From contig NZ_AUTC01000120.1 in the NCBI RefSeq assembly GCF_001461695.1, forward strand, positions 39,231 to 103,230: a DNA stretch of 64,000 bases. Reading direction: 5' to 3'. The position numbers and the translations under genes were made by a program. Positions 8,090 through 18,200 of the stretch are shown piece after piece. This DNA is from Sinorhizobium fredii USDA 205. GTDB lineage: Bacteria; Pseudomonadota; Alphaproteobacteria; Rhizobiales; Rhizobiaceae. Position 1 is the first letter of the stretch. Each line of letters opens with the position of its first letter. The notes beneath the pieces are model-generated. The model ran no database searches. It saw only the letters and a list, made by a program, of their open reading frames with translations, and had not been told where the DNA came from.

Positions 8090-8932
8090 ATGCAGACCAA
8101 CATCAACTCCAATAGCGGCGCGGACAGCCATATCCTGTTCGACCGCGCCTCGGCGCTTGACATCGCCGCCTTTGTCACGGCTGGCATCGACCTGTCGCCT
8201 GGAGACGCGATCCCCTCCGACGGCGACTCGCGGATCGATCGGGCCCTTGCCGGCTTTTTATTCACCTGCGGTCCCGATCACATCCGTCATCCGGAGCCGG
8301 TCGAGGGGCGCGATGATGGGACGCGCTATCCCTTGCACGGGTCGCTCGCCGGGACGCCGGTCAGCCGGACGGAGATGTCGCCTGATGGCTTGCGCTGTTC
8401 GGCTCTCACAGAGGTCGATCTTGCCTGTGGTGGCAGAGCGGCGATCGAGCGGGTTTGGGAAGTGGATGGGAACGGGGCCGGCGTGATGCTCAAGGACCGC
8501 GTCGTCAATATCGGTGCCTCCGCCTTCGCGCCGATGATGATGTATCACATGAACATCGCCGGACGGTTGCTTGGCGACGAAACGCGGATCGAAAGCGCCA
8601 CGGTGGAGGGCGGTTCGCTGGCATGGCGGTTCGGGGAAGGGGAGAGCGCCCATTTCTGTCGAACCGCAGTCGCCGGCGAAGACCGTTGGGCAGAGGTTTC
8701 GCTCTCTGCGCTGCCGGGGCTTCACGGGCGCGCCCTGCATGTGCGGTTCCTGACCGAGACGCTGCCATTCCTGCAGATGTGGCGCTGCCAACGCGGCGCG
8801 GCGAATGTCGTCAGCATCGAGCCGGCATCGCACCGTCTGGCGAAGCGGGTGGACCTCTCGGCCGGCGGCGAGCTCGATCTGCTCGAACCCGGACAGTCAC
8901 ACGACTACGCGCTCGCCTTCGGCGTCGCCTGA
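8090..8932 (+). CDS. DUF4432 family protein (aldose-1-epimerase-like fold)
   Basis: A 280-residue protein with signatures of the DUF4432 group of galactose-mutarotase-like proteins: FTCGPDHIRHPEP, RYPLHGSLAGTPVS near residue 83, and MMYHMNIAGRLLGDETRI near 148. The ATG at 8090 follows GGAGACGAGA. The fold binds or epimerises sugars, but no specific reaction has been established for this subgroup to my knowledge. There is no sugar transporter or kinase beside it that would suggest a substrate. The downstream gene is in the same direction, 72 bp away. Confidence 0.72.
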   Translation: MQTNINSNSGADSHILFDRASALDIAAFVTAGIDLSPGDAIPSDGDSRIDRALAGFLFTCGPDHIRHPEPVEGRDDGTRYPLHGSLAGTPVSRTEMSPDGLRCSALTEVDLACGGRAAIERVWEVDGNGAGVMLKDRVVNIGASAFAPMMMYHMNIAGRLLGDETRIESATVEGGSLAWRFGEGESAHFCRTAVAGEDRWAEVSLSALPGLHGRALHVRFLTETLPFLQMWRCQRGAANVVSIEPASHRLAKRVDLSAGGELDLLEPGQSHDYALAFGVA

Positions 8933-9004
8933 AATCGCTTCGCGATTGACGCCGCCTGGCCTGCGGCCTACACCAAGGCAACGCAGTCTTGAGGAAGCGA
9001 CATC

Positions 9005-9343
9005 ATGGACATTCGCCAGATCAACGATGAATACTCGGTCTCCGGCCAGATCGCGGTCGAGGACCTCGACGAGATCAAGGCGCTCGGCTTCAAGTCCATC
9101 GTCTGCCACCGTCCGGATTTCGAAGCTCCCGACCAGCCGACCTTCGACGCGATCGCCGCGCGCGCCCAGGAACTCGGCCTGGACATCGCTCATATTCCGG
9201 TCGGTCCGACGGGCGTGACGGCAGATGCGGTGACCCGCATGGTCGACGCGCTTGACGAATTCCAGCGCCCGATGCTCGGCTATTGCCGTTCCGGCGCCCG
9301 CTCGACGGCCGTCTACCAGCAGACGCAGCACATCCGCAGCTGA
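9005..9343 (+). CDS. TIGR01244/DUF442 family protein (rhodanese/phosphatase-like)
   Basis: A 112-residue single-domain protein matching the N-terminal domain of Blh (beta-lactamase-hydrolase-like) proteins. The active-site loop YCRSGARS places the nucleophilic Cys at residue 94 and Arg at 99 (C-x4-R, the rhodanese-sized loop; classical tyrosine phosphatases use C-x5-R). The first residues, DIRQINDEYSVSGQI, are typical of the family. The start follows a GAGGAAG ribosome-binding site. In the full-length homologues this domain is fused to a sulphur dioxygenase-type metallo-hydrolase and takes part in sulphide handling. Here it stands alone and no sulphide gene is adjacent. Confidence 0.8.
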   Translation: MDIRQINDEYSVSGQIAVEDLDEIKALGFKSIVCHRPDFEAPDQPTFDAIAARAQELGLDIAHIPVGPTGVTADAVTRMVDALDEFQRPMLGYCRSGARSTAVYQQTQHIRS

Positions 9344-9502
9344 GGCGGCGCGTCGGCTGCCGATCGATCGCTCCGCGTTATGCTGCAATAGCGGAGGCCG
9401 CAGCCCGAACCACCGCATTTTGTTGTTGGCCGCCGGCATTGGTGCTATAATTCATTTGTTCGATCGAGGGTGCCGGCAACCCTCAAGAGATCGATCGCTT
9501 GG

Positions 9503-9540
9503 AGCGCGCTTGGCCCAAACAAGCGCGCTTTCGCGTTTCT
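9503..9540 (+). terminator. Terminator-like hairpin
   Basis: AGCGCGCTTG (9503-9512) pairs perfectly with CAAGCGCGCT (9520-9529) across a 7-nt loop. The tail TTCGCGTTTCT is only moderately T-rich. It sits 160 bp beyond the preceding stop, so it could equally be part of an untranslated or repeat structure. Confidence 0.45.
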
Positions 9541-9625
9541 GAGGCCGTTGTTGCCCCCGTCGTATGGTTGTTTGGTGCTCGCAGTCCCCTCGAGAGCGCG
9601 TAGAGCGTCTCAAGGGGCAGACCTG

Positions 9626-9675
9626 CAGCGCGTTGAATTGCTGATACCTTAGATCGGCCCCCCGACGTAAGGAAA
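9626..9675. repeat. RIME remnant (one half)
   Basis: The GTTGAATTGCTG start and GGAAACATGCAGTAG end match the TGCATG-containing palindrome of the complete RIME copies elsewhere in the window. The sequence between is diverged and the second palindrome (CTACAGCG/CGCTGTAG) is not recognisable. Confidence 0.55.
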
Positions 9676-9699
9676 CATGCAGTAGAGAGGAGATCGGCC

Positions 9700-9906
9700 A
9701 TGGATCCCTTCAACAGCTTTCGAGACTACCCCATCCTTCCCGGCCACGTCGCGATCCTTGAAGGCGTTCTCGTCAGGGCTCTGGAAGAACGCAACTTATC
9801 GATCGGCAGCGAGGAGGCCGACCAACTCGTCAGGAGGATTGTCAAGCTCTATCAGACCGGCGTCAGAGAGCCGGGCCGGATGTGGGAGATGATCCGGACA
9901 ATATAA
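9700..9906 (+). CDS. Small conserved-looking protein of unknown function
   Basis: A 68-residue acidic/mixed protein with a strong GAGAGGAG ribosome-binding site nine bases before the ATG. Sequence features are an Arg/Glu-rich helical centre (LEERNLSIGSEEADQLVRRI) and a C-terminal GRMWEMIRTI. There is no signal peptide or membrane segment. I do not recognise the family. The good ribosome-binding site, alphaproteobacterial codon use and lack of an overlapping alternative frame support it as real. It is divergent from nothing and stands alone between a RIME remnant and the converging TPP enzyme gene. Confidence 0.65.
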   Translation: MDPFNSFRDYPILPGHVAILEGVLVRALEERNLSIGSEEADQLVRRIVKLYQTGVREPGRMWEMIRTI

Positions 9907-9994
9907 GGAACGATGAGCTTCCCGTTCAGCGAGCCACGGCGCATCCGTGCCGAGAACGCCCTGTGGAGTTCCGGCGTTGACCGTTTGCTTCCCC

Positions 9995-11641
9995 TCAGCC
10001 ATTGCGAATTTCGCTGAGTGTGCGCGTCGGCGTGATCGCCTCCGGGTCGAGCTTGATCTCGATGATCGCCGGCCTGCCGCTGGCGCGCGCCCGGAGGAAA
10101 GCATCGGCGAACTCTTCCGTACGCTCGACTGTCTCACCATGGCCGCCATAGGCGCGGGCGAGCGCCGCAAAATCCGGATTGGTCAGGTCCGTGGCGCTGA
10201 CACGGCCGGGATAGTCCCGCTCCTGGTGCATGCGGATGGTGCCATAGATGCCGTTGTTGATGACGAGCACGATGATCGGCAGGTCGTAGCGGACCGCCGT
10301 CGCGAATTCCTGGCCATGCATCAGGAAACAGCCATCACCCGCAAAGCAGATGACTTCACGATCGCGATGGAGGCGTTTCGCCGCAACCGCCGCCGGCAGG
10401 CCGTAGCCCATCGAGCCGGAGGCCGGCGCGGCTTGCGTGCCGTAACGGCGGAAACGGTGGAAGCGGTGCAGCCATGTGGCGTAGTTGCCCGCGCCGTTGG
10501 TGAAGATCGCGTCTGGCGCCGTATTCGCCTCGATCCAGTTCATGATCGGCCCCATCTGCACGTCACCGGGTCCCGTTTCCGGCGGCGTCGACCATCTGAG
10601 ATAGGTCTCGTGCATGGTGTCGGTGCGCTGCGCCCAGGCCGGCGTGGCGGCTGGTTTCACGTCGGCCAGCGAAGCGACGAAATCGCGCGGGCTCGCGGCG
10701 ATCGCGAGATCCGGCCGATAGACACGACCGAGTTCGGACGGATCGGGATGGACATGCACCAGCGTCTGCTTCGGATAGGGCACGTCGACGAGCGTGTAGG
10801 AGGAGGACGGCATTTCCGACAAGCGTCCGCCCAGAAGCAGGATGAGGTCGGCCTCCTTGATCTCCTTTGCCAGTGCCGGATTGATGCCGATGCCGACATC
10901 GCCGGCATACATCGGATTGAGGTGATCGAAGAGCATCTGACGGCGGAAGGAGCAGCCGACCGGGAGCTGCCAGCGCTCGGCGAACCTCTGAAATTCGGCG
11001 ACGCTTTCGGCCGACCAGCGCGTGCCGCCGAGAACGGCGATGGGCCGTTTCGCATCGGCAAGGAGCGTTGCGAGCCGCGCCATCTGGGCTGGTCCCGGAT
11101 GACTCTCGACCGGTTGGTAGGCGCGTGCGGCAGGCGCTTCGGCGCTCTCGGTGAGCATGTCTTCGGGCAGCGTCAGCACAACCGGTCCGGGACGGCCGGA
11201 GGTCGCCACGGCGAAGGCGCGGGTGACGAATTCGGGGATGCGCGCCGGATCGTCGATCTCGCCCACCCATTTTGCGACCTCGGTGAGGGCGCGGCGATAT
11301 TCGATCTCCTGGAAGGCCTCGCGTTCGCGGGCGTCGCGCTGCACCTGGCCGATGAAAAGGATCATCGGGATCGAATCCTGGCGGGCGACGTGGAGCCCGG
11401 CCGAGGCATTGGTGGCGCCGGGGCCGCGCGTCACCATGCAAATGCCCGGCTCTCCGGTCAGCCTGCCCCAGGTGTCCGCCATCATCGCCGCACCGCCCTC
11501 CTGGCGGCAGACGACGACGTCGATGTCGGTGTCGTAGAGCGCATCCAATACGGCCAGATAGCTTTCGCCCGGCACGCAGGAGATGCGCTTCACACCGTTC
11601 GCGACCAGCGCCTCGACCACCAGCTGCCCACCCGTTTTCAT
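9995..11641 (-). CDS. Thiamine-pyrophosphate enzyme, acetolactate synthase-like
   Basis: A 548-residue TPP enzyme with the three-domain layout of acetolactate synthase, benzoylformate decarboxylase and oxalyl-CoA decarboxylase. It has the N-terminal Pyr domain with VPGESYLAVLDAL and the catalytic Glu in CRQEGGAAMMA, a central domain, and the C-terminal PP domain with the TPP/Mg motif GDGCFLMHGQEF...NNGIYGTIRMHQ. The start at 11641 is preferred to 11656 because the GGGAGGTG ribosome-binding site lies between the two and would be inside the longer frame. There is no ilvH-like regulatory subunit next to it and the gene stands alone, so it is probably not the biosynthetic IlvB. The donor and acceptor substrates are unknown. 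Confidence 0.87.
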   Translation of the reverse strand: MKTGGQLVVEALVANGVKRISCVPGESYLAVLDALYDTDIDVVVCRQEGGAAMMADTWGRLTGEPGICMVTRGPGATNASAGLHVARQDSIPMILFIGQVQRDAREREAFQEIEYRRALTEVAKWVGEIDDPARIPEFVTRAFAVATSGRPGPVVLTLPEDMLTESAEAPAARAYQPVESHPGPAQMARLATLLADAKRPIAVLGGTRWSAESVAEFQRFAERWQLPVGCSFRRQMLFDHLNPMYAGDVGIGINPALAKEIKEADLILLLGGRLSEMPSSSYTLVDVPYPKQTLVHVHPDPSELGRVYRPDLAIAASPRDFVASLADVKPAATPAWAQRTDTMHETYLRWSTPPETGPGDVQMGPIMNWIEANTAPDAIFTNGAGNYATWLHRFHRFRRYGTQAAPASGSMGYGLPAAVAAKRLHRDREVICFAGDGCFLMHGQEFATAVRYDLPIIVLVINNGIYGTIRMHQERDYPGRVSATDLTNPDFAALARAYGGHGETVERTEEFADAFLRARASGRPAIIEIKLDPEAITPTRTLSEIRNG

Positions 11642-11702
11642 GCCTGCACCTCCCAATGCTTTCTTCGTACCGAATTCAGATCGCGCCGACGCCGGGTTGC
11701 AA

Positions 11703-12656
11703 CTATATTCTTTCGCCTACGCGGCGTTTCGAGCCGATCGCCTGAAGGCACCAGGCGGCGAAATCTTCCGTCGCCGTCTCGCGGCCGATTTCATTGAGCG
11801 TCTCGTGGCGCATTCCCGGATAGATCGTGACCGTCACGTCGGCCATGCCGCGCGCCCTCATGCGTTGGCCGAGCCAGCGGATGGCGTCGCCATTCACGGT
11901 CGAGGGGTCGGCGCTGCCGCCGACCAGGTGAACCGGCAGCTTCGCGGGCAAGCGGGCAAGCCGGTCGGTCCGCGCGCCGGCAAAGGCGAACGCGAAAACG
12001 TCGATCCAGAGAGACACGCTGGCATCGAAGCCGCAAAGCGGATCGGCAATATATTTCGCGACTTCACTCGCGTCGCGCGACAGCCAGTCGAAGTCGGTCT
12101 TCCGATCGGCGATAGCCTTGCTCCAGGCGCCGAAGGTGAGCTTCGACAGCAGCGGGCTCGGGACGTCCGAGCCTTTCAGCATTCGTTCGATCGCGAGGAT
12201 CGCCTGAGCGCCTCGGCCGGCAAGCCCGGGGCGGAAGTTGGAATTCCAGACGGCCAGCGCGTCATAGAGTTCAGGATCGGTCTCGGCGGCGTTGAGCGCG
12301 ATCAATCCACCCATCGAGTGGCCGAACAGAACCACCGGCAGGCCGGGATGATTGGCAACGGCCATCTCCCGCACCATGCGCAGATCGGCGATCACCTTCT
12401 CGACGCCGCCATGCCGGGCGAATTGCCCGAGCAGCGCATCCGATGTGCGGCTCTCGCCATGGCCTCGATGGTCGTGTGCATAGACATGGAAGCCATGCCT
12501 GGCCATGGCTTCGGCGAAGCGGGCGTAGCGGCCGGAATGTTCGGCAAGCCCGTGGCTGATCAGCAGGATGCCCTGCGGCGCCTCGGATGCCGGCCAATGG
12601 CGCCAGCCGAGCGTCGCGCCCGTCGGGCTTTGAAGCGTCCTTACCTGCGCGAACAT
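11703..12656 (-). CDS. Alpha/beta hydrolase (lysophospholipase/monoacylglycerol lipase type)
   Basis: A 317-residue serine hydrolase of the Hydrolase_4 (PldB-like) group. It has the oxyanion motif SHGLAEHSGRY near residue 34, DHRGHGES near 62 and the nucleophile elbow GHSMG with Ser114. An Asp in LVGGSADPS and a His in GMRHETLNE complete the triad near the C terminus. It has no signal peptide, so it is cytoplasmic or membrane-peripheral. The start follows GGGAGTGAGG. It is divergent from the RNase T2-like gene across 259 bp. The likely substrate is a lysophospholipid or monoglyceride. Confidence 0.88.
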   Translation of the reverse strand: MFAQVRTLQSPTGATLGWRHWPASEAPQGILLISHGLAEHSGRYARFAEAMARHGFHVYAHDHRGHGESRTSDALLGQFARHGGVEKVIADLRMVREMAVANHPGLPVVLFGHSMGGLIALNAAETDPELYDALAVWNSNFRPGLAGRGAQAILAIERMLKGSDVPSPLLSKLTFGAWSKAIADRKTDFDWLSRDASEVAKYIADPLCGFDASVSLWIDVFAFAFAGARTDRLARLPAKLPVHLVGGSADPSTVNGDAIRWLGQRMRARGMADVTVTIYPGMRHETLNEIGRETATEDFAAWCLQAIGSKRRVGERI

Positions 12657-12915
12657 GCCTCACTCCCGAACAATCGCCAGATCCCAAATGCGCTCGCCAG
12701 GTCGAGCCGGCGTTTCGTCTCCGAGCGGGGCGGGCGACACCAGTCCGCCCAACACTCCCGCGAGATATCAAATCGATTTGGCCGGCAAAGGCAATCGCTG
12801 CTTGTTGCTTCTTGCGCATGAGATCAGAACGAATCGCGAGAAACATATTAGGGGTTGCAAGTTTCCCGCTTTTGTTGATATTTTGTTCTCGTTTTGTTTT
12901 TACTGGGAGGCCGTT

Positions 12916-13689
12916 ATGGCAGTGCGGGCTATGATACAGGTGGTGAGAGTTGCAACGCTTGCTCTGGGGTTGGGGCTATCGTCCCTCGCCGCAGCAGAGG
13001 AGGCTTCGGGGGAAGAGAGGAGGACGGTGCCCGATGGCGGCACGACGCAATATGTGCTGGCAGTCAGCTGGCAGCCCGGCTTTTGCGAGACGCGGCCGAC
13101 GCGCAAGGAGTGCGTGGATCAGACGTCCGACCGCTTCGACGCGACACATTTCTCGCTCCACGGCCTTTGGCCTTTGAAGAAGAGTTATTGCGGCGTGGAG
13201 GCGGAGCTGAAGGCGCAAGACCGCAAGGGCGATTGGCTCGACCTGCCGAAACTCGTGATGGCGGACGAGACCGCGGCGCGGCTGCTCATCGCCATGCCGG
13301 GGGTGAAATCGGGCCTCGACCGGCACCAATGGCTGCGCAGCGGCACCTGCCAGACCGGGAAAGCTGAGGACTATTTCCGCCTACAGCTTCGTCTTCTCGA
13401 CGAGCTGAATGCATCGGCGGTGAGAGCGCTCTTTGCCGACAGGATCGGTTCGGAGATCGGCGAACAGCAGATCAAGGCGGCTTTCGACCGGAGTTTTGGG
13501 ACGGGGGCCGGCGACCGGGTGCGGATGCGCTGCCAGACGGTTGGCGGTCGCAGCGTGATCACGGGAATGACCATCGGGCTTTCCGGCGACCTCTCGGGTA
13601 AGACGGACCTCGCGGGCCTCATGAAGGCGGCGGGCCCAACCGAGTTCAAATGCGCCAAAGGGATCGCCGACGCCGCCGGGCGGGGCTGA
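12916..13689 (+). CDS. Secreted RNase T2-family protein with altered second active-site motif
   Basis: A 257-residue exported protein. ATG 12916 follows GGGAGG at 12905-12910; the frame is open 261 bp further upstream but without support. A signal peptide (TLALGLGLSSLAAAEE) is followed by an RNase T2 domain. The CAS1 motif SLHGLWP with His82 is intact. The CAS2 motif reads HQWLRSGTC (137-145), where the family norm is HEWxKHGTC: the Glu is replaced by Gln138, the Lys by Arg141 and the second catalytic His by Ser142. Six or more Cys residues suggest disulphides in the periplasm. It may be a weak or inactive RNase, or a binding protein. Confidence 0.8.
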   Translation: MAVRAMIQVVRVATLALGLGLSSLAAAEEASGEERRTVPDGGTTQYVLAVSWQPGFCETRPTRKECVDQTSDRFDATHFSLHGLWPLKKSYCGVEAELKAQDRKGDWLDLPKLVMADETAARLLIAMPGVKSGLDRHQWLRSGTCQTGKAEDYFRLQLRLLDELNASAVRALFADRIGSEIGEQQIKAAFDRSFGTGAGDRVRMRCQTVGGRSVITGMTIGLSGDLSGKTDLAGLMKAAGPTEFKCAKGIADAAGRG

Positions 13690-13807
13690 ACGGAGAGGCT
13701 CATCGCAGCGAAGGAACGACGCGGGGCAGGGCCTTTGGCAATTGCCCCGCCACCATAATTCGCCTACATAGCGGGCAAATTTTCCTTCCGATGCGGAGCA
13801 TTCCTTT

Positions 13808-15457
<1,650 letters not shown>

Positions 15458-15712
15458 ACAATCCCCGGGCGCCGCATCACCGTCTGCGGCGCCGGTCTAG
15501 GCACGCTCCGGAGCTGTTCGAGGTCGTCGGACTGGCGTGAACCGAAGCTTCATGGCCAGCGTCTGACCTCGTCTCGAGGGAGGGGGCCGACGGAATGGCA
15601 GGGTTGCTTGATCTTTGCGCGGGCGGACCGGAAGGTTCGCCCGCCTTCATGTCTCGGCAGCGTCATCTCCTTGCCTTTCCGCGCAAATGCCGCTTGCGCG
15701 CGGTCTTCAAAT

Positions 15713-15734
15713 CACATAAACATATCTTTATGTG
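15713..15734. promoter_or_regulatory. Palindromic operator before the ArsR-methyltransferase gene
   Basis: Perfect inverted repeat CACATAAA (15713-15720) and TTTATGTG (15727-15734) with a 6-bp spacer, centred 27 bp before the start codon. It is AT-rich in otherwise GC-rich DNA. The position and symmetry fit autoregulation by the winged-helix protein encoded just downstream, which would also control metF. Confidence 0.65.
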
Positions 15735-15750
15735 TTGATGAGGATCGGCA

Positions 15751-16770
15751 ATGACTACCCTTGGATCGCTTGGCTTGGATGCCTTGGTCGACGTCTTGAA
15801 GGCGGCGGGCGAGCCGACGCGCATGCGGCTTTTGGCGCTGCTTTCCGCCGGCGACCTCACCGTTACCGACCTTACCGAAATTCTTGGCCAGTCGCAGCCG
15901 CGCATTTCCCGGCACCTGAAGCTGCTCGCCGAAGTGGCGCTGATCGATCGCTACCAGGAAGGCGCCTGGGCCTATTTCCGTCTGCGGCAAGAGGGCGGGC
16001 GCGTCGCGCTGGTCCGCGGACTGCTCGCTGCAGCAGCGCCTGGCGATGCGATTCTTGCCAGGGATTCGACCCGGCTCGCGGCCTTGAAGAAGGCGCGTTC
16101 CGAGAAGGCCCAGGCCTATTTCAGCCGCAATGCCGCCGAGTGGGACGAACTCAGGCGTCTTCACGTCAGCGAAGGCGATGTCGAGACGGCTCTGAAGACG
16201 ATGGTCGGCGACGAGCCGGTCGACAGCCTGCTCGACCTCGGCACCGGCACCGGGCGCATACTGCAGCTCTTCGAGGGGCTTTATCGGCGCGGCATCGGCG
16301 TCGACGCCAGCCGGGATATGCTGGCGGTGGCGCGTTCCAATCTCGATCGGGCTGGCATCACCAAGGCTTCGATCCGCCACGGCGATATCTTCAATCTGCC
16401 GCTCGATGGCCGCTCCTTCGATCTCGTGACGATCCATCAGGTGCTGCACTTCCTGGAAGATCCGGAAGCGGCGATCACCGAGGCAGCGCGTATGCTTGTG
16501 CCGGGTGGGCGGCTCGTGATCATCGATTTTGCTCCGCATGGTCTTGAATATCTGCGCAACGATCACGCTCACGCCCGCCTTGGTTTTGCGCACCAGACGA
16601 TGACCGATTGGCTGCAGAAGGCCGGCCTGATGCTCGAGAAGACCAAAGACCTTGCCCCGGAAGGCGGGGAGGAGGGGAAACTGACCGTGACGATTTGGTT
16701 GGCGCGCGACCAGCGGGCGGCCGATGTGGCCGATTTGCCGCGCCAGCGCCTACAGGCAGGGGGAATTTGA
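15751..16770 (+). CDS. ArsR-type regulator fused to a SAM-dependent methyltransferase domain
   Basis: A 339-residue two-domain protein. Residues 1-90 form an ArsR winged helix (EPTRMRLLALLSAGDLTVTDL, and the recognition helix QSQPRISRHLKLL). Residues from about 120 form a class I methyltransferase fold with the SAM motif LLDLGTGTGRI (160-170) and motif II IHQVLHFLEDPE. ArsR-methyltransferase fusions next to methionine-cycle genes are thought to sense SAM or SAH. Here the stop is 2 bp before metF, and a palindromic operator precedes the gene. I infer an autoregulated controller of methyl-group supply that binds SAM or SAH through its C-terminal domain. No metal-binding Cys cluster is seen in the HTH. 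Confidence 0.88.
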   Translation: MTTLGSLGLDALVDVLKAAGEPTRMRLLALLSAGDLTVTDLTEILGQSQPRISRHLKLLAEVALIDRYQEGAWAYFRLRQEGGRVALVRGLLAAAAPGDAILARDSTRLAALKKARSEKAQAYFSRNAAEWDELRRLHVSEGDVETALKTMVGDEPVDSLLDLGTGTGRILQLFEGLYRRGIGVDASRDMLAVARSNLDRAGITKASIRHGDIFNLPLDGRSFDLVTIHQVLHFLEDPEAAITEAARMLVPGGRLVIIDFAPHGLEYLRNDHAHARLGFAHQTMTDWLQKAGLMLEKTKDLAPEGGEEGKLTVTIWLARDQRAADVADLPRQRLQAGGI

Positions 16771-16772
16771 GA

Positions 16773-17705
16773 ATGAACGCACGGACGCTCTATCCCGCCG
16801 AGCGCGGCAATCTCAGGCTTTCGTTCGAATACTTCCCGCCGAAGAACGAGGAGATGGAAATCCAGCTCTTCCAGACCGTGGCGGATCTCTCGAGCTTCGC
16901 GCCGGCGTTTCAGACGGTGACCTATGGCGCCGGTGGCTCGACCAAGGCGCGCTCGCTGACGACCGTCAAGCGGATGATCGGGGAAATGGGATTGAGGAAC
17001 ACGGCAGCGCACCTGACCTGCGTCGGCGCGCCCAAGGCTGAGGTCGATGCGGTGATCGACGAGTTCGTCGCCTGCGGCGTCCGGCATTTCGTGGCACTGA
17101 GGGGTGACCCGCAGGGCGGCATCGGCAGTGCCTACCAGCCCTTTCCCGGCGGCTATGAGAGCTCGGCGGCGCTTGTGAACGCGCTCCGCGCCCGCGGCGA
17201 TTTCGAGATTTCCGTCTCCGCCTATCCGGAAAAGCACCCGGAGAGCTCGGATGTCGCGGCCGATATCGACATGCTGAAGCGCAAGGTCGACAGCGGCGCC
17301 ACCCGGGCAATCACCCAGTTCTTCTTCGACAATGACGATTTCGAGCGATATCTCGAGCGGGTGCGGCGCGCCGGCGTCCAGATCCCCGTCGTGCCGGGCA
17401 TCCTGCCGATCAACAATCTCACCCAGGTGATACGCTTTGCCGGGCTTTGCGGTTCAAAGGTGCCGGAGGCGATCGTCTCGCGGCTCGGCCATCTCGACGA
17501 CCAGCCGGAGGAGCGCTTCAAGGAAGCAAGCCATATAGCTGCCGAACAGATCGTCGATCTGGCGCGTCGGGGCGTTCGCGACTTCCACCTCTACACGATG
17601 AACCGCTCGCCACTCATCGCCGCCGTCTGTGACCTGGTCGGCTATGGGCGCCGACCGGCCAACCATACGGCCGCACCGTCCTATCGGGCGGTAGCGACGG
17701 CTTAA
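16773..17705 (+). CDS. metF: Methylenetetrahydrofolate reductase
   Basis: A 310-residue FAD enzyme that reduces 5,10-methylene-THF to 5-methyl-THF for methionine synthesis. The family's SFEYFPPKNEEMEIQ start contains the catalytic Glu; TYGAGGSTKARS, ALRGDPQGG, ITQFFFDNDDF and PGILPINN follow in order. The single-domain bacterial length (about 300) is right. ATG 16773 lies two bases after the stop of the ArsR-methyltransferase gene; the in-frame extension into that gene is not needed. Co-transcription with the regulator is strongly implied, and a terminator follows 20 bp after the stop. Confidence 0.95.
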   Translation: MNARTLYPAERGNLRLSFEYFPPKNEEMEIQLFQTVADLSSFAPAFQTVTYGAGGSTKARSLTTVKRMIGEMGLRNTAAHLTCVGAPKAEVDAVIDEFVACGVRHFVALRGDPQGGIGSAYQPFPGGYESSAALVNALRARGDFEISVSAYPEKHPESSDVAADIDMLKRKVDSGATRAITQFFFDNDDFERYLERVRRAGVQIPVVPGILPINNLTQVIRFAGLCGSKVPEAIVSRLGHLDDQPEERFKEASHIAAEQIVDLARRGVRDFHLYTMNRSPLIAAVCDLVGYGRRPANHTAAPSYRAVATA

Positions 17706-17726
17706 AATTCGGATCCAGGAGAAAGG

Positions 17727-17764
17727 AAAGCCCATGAACGGGTCGTCGTTCACGGGCTTTTCTG
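17727..17764 (+). terminator. Rho-independent terminator after metF
   Basis: AAAGCCC-A-TGAAC pairs with GTTCA-C-GGGCTTT (17727-17760) around an 8-nt loop, followed by TCTG. One A/C mismatch interrupts the stem. Confidence 0.8.
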
Positions 17765-17877
17765 ATGTCGCAGCTCAAGACCGTGTGCTCTCGGAGCGGC
17801 CTGTCTTACCTGTTCTGCTGCGAATTGGACTTTCCGGAAATTTAAGTCCCCCGGCTTGGACTTTCAGCGGCCTTTCG

Positions 17878-17955
17878 TCAGACGAAGAGCATGATGGCCA
17901 CGAATGCGAACGCTGCACTGATCATGAGGACATTCAACGAATGTGTAAGTCCCAT
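17878..17955 (-). CDS. 25-residue hydrophobic single-span peptide
   Basis: A very short gene on the minus strand with an excellent ribosome-binding site (AGGGAGGAT, four bases before ATG 17955). It starts MGLTHSLN, then carries a continuous hydrophobic run of Leu, Met, Ile, Ala, Phe and Val (ISAAFAFVAIMLFV) to the stop. This is one membrane helix with no charged residues. It stands alone between the metF terminator and a divergently spaced AT-rich region (17956-18200) that could hold its promoter. I do not know a function; such peptides in rhizobia are usually unannotated. The start signals and composition make it more credible than the overlapping 84-codon plus-strand frame. Confidence 0.62.
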   Translation of the reverse strand: MGLTHSLNVLMISAAFAFVAIMLFV

Positions 17956-18200
17956 AGGATCCTCCCTGCGTTGACGGGTAAAACATAGGGCTAAAAAACG
18001 GCGCGTCAAAGCGAAACTTGTGCTGCAGCGCGAAATCCGTGTGTTCCGAATCGAATATTCACAGCCATAAGCATATGAATCTCTTTCAGAATTCCGTGTG
18101 CCACATTTTTTTCACAATTGCTTCCATGGGGTTAATGTAAACGCGTGTAACGGTCTGTGAAGCGTCTCAAAGTCGTACGGGCAGTGTCTCCGATTCGCTG

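Larger units (their letters stand above)
9344..9699. other. 356-bp intergenic region: hairpin plus RIME remnant
   Basis: No convincing gene lies here. It contains a terminator-like hairpin (9503-9529) and a degraded half RIME repeat (9626-9675), listed separately. The rest shows nothing I can assign. The ribosome-binding site of the next small gene lies at its end. Confidence 0.6.

Noticed and set aside
8270..8315. HPEPVEGR peptide in the DUF4432 protein as a trace of a mobile repeat
   Set aside because: This peptide is often produced by palindromic repeats in alphaproteobacteria, but here the flanking residues fit the family (TCGPDHIRHPEP) and no inverted repeat is present.
12655..12915. 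N-terminal extension of the RNase T2-like protein to 344 residues
   Set aside because: It would place 87 residues before a normal signal peptide and overlap the divergent hydrolase start. GGGAGG at 12905 supports ATG 12916.
17734..17988. 84-codon plus-strand frame after metF
   Set aside because: It starts inside the terminator stem, has no ribosome-binding site, and overlaps the better supported minus-strand peptide.
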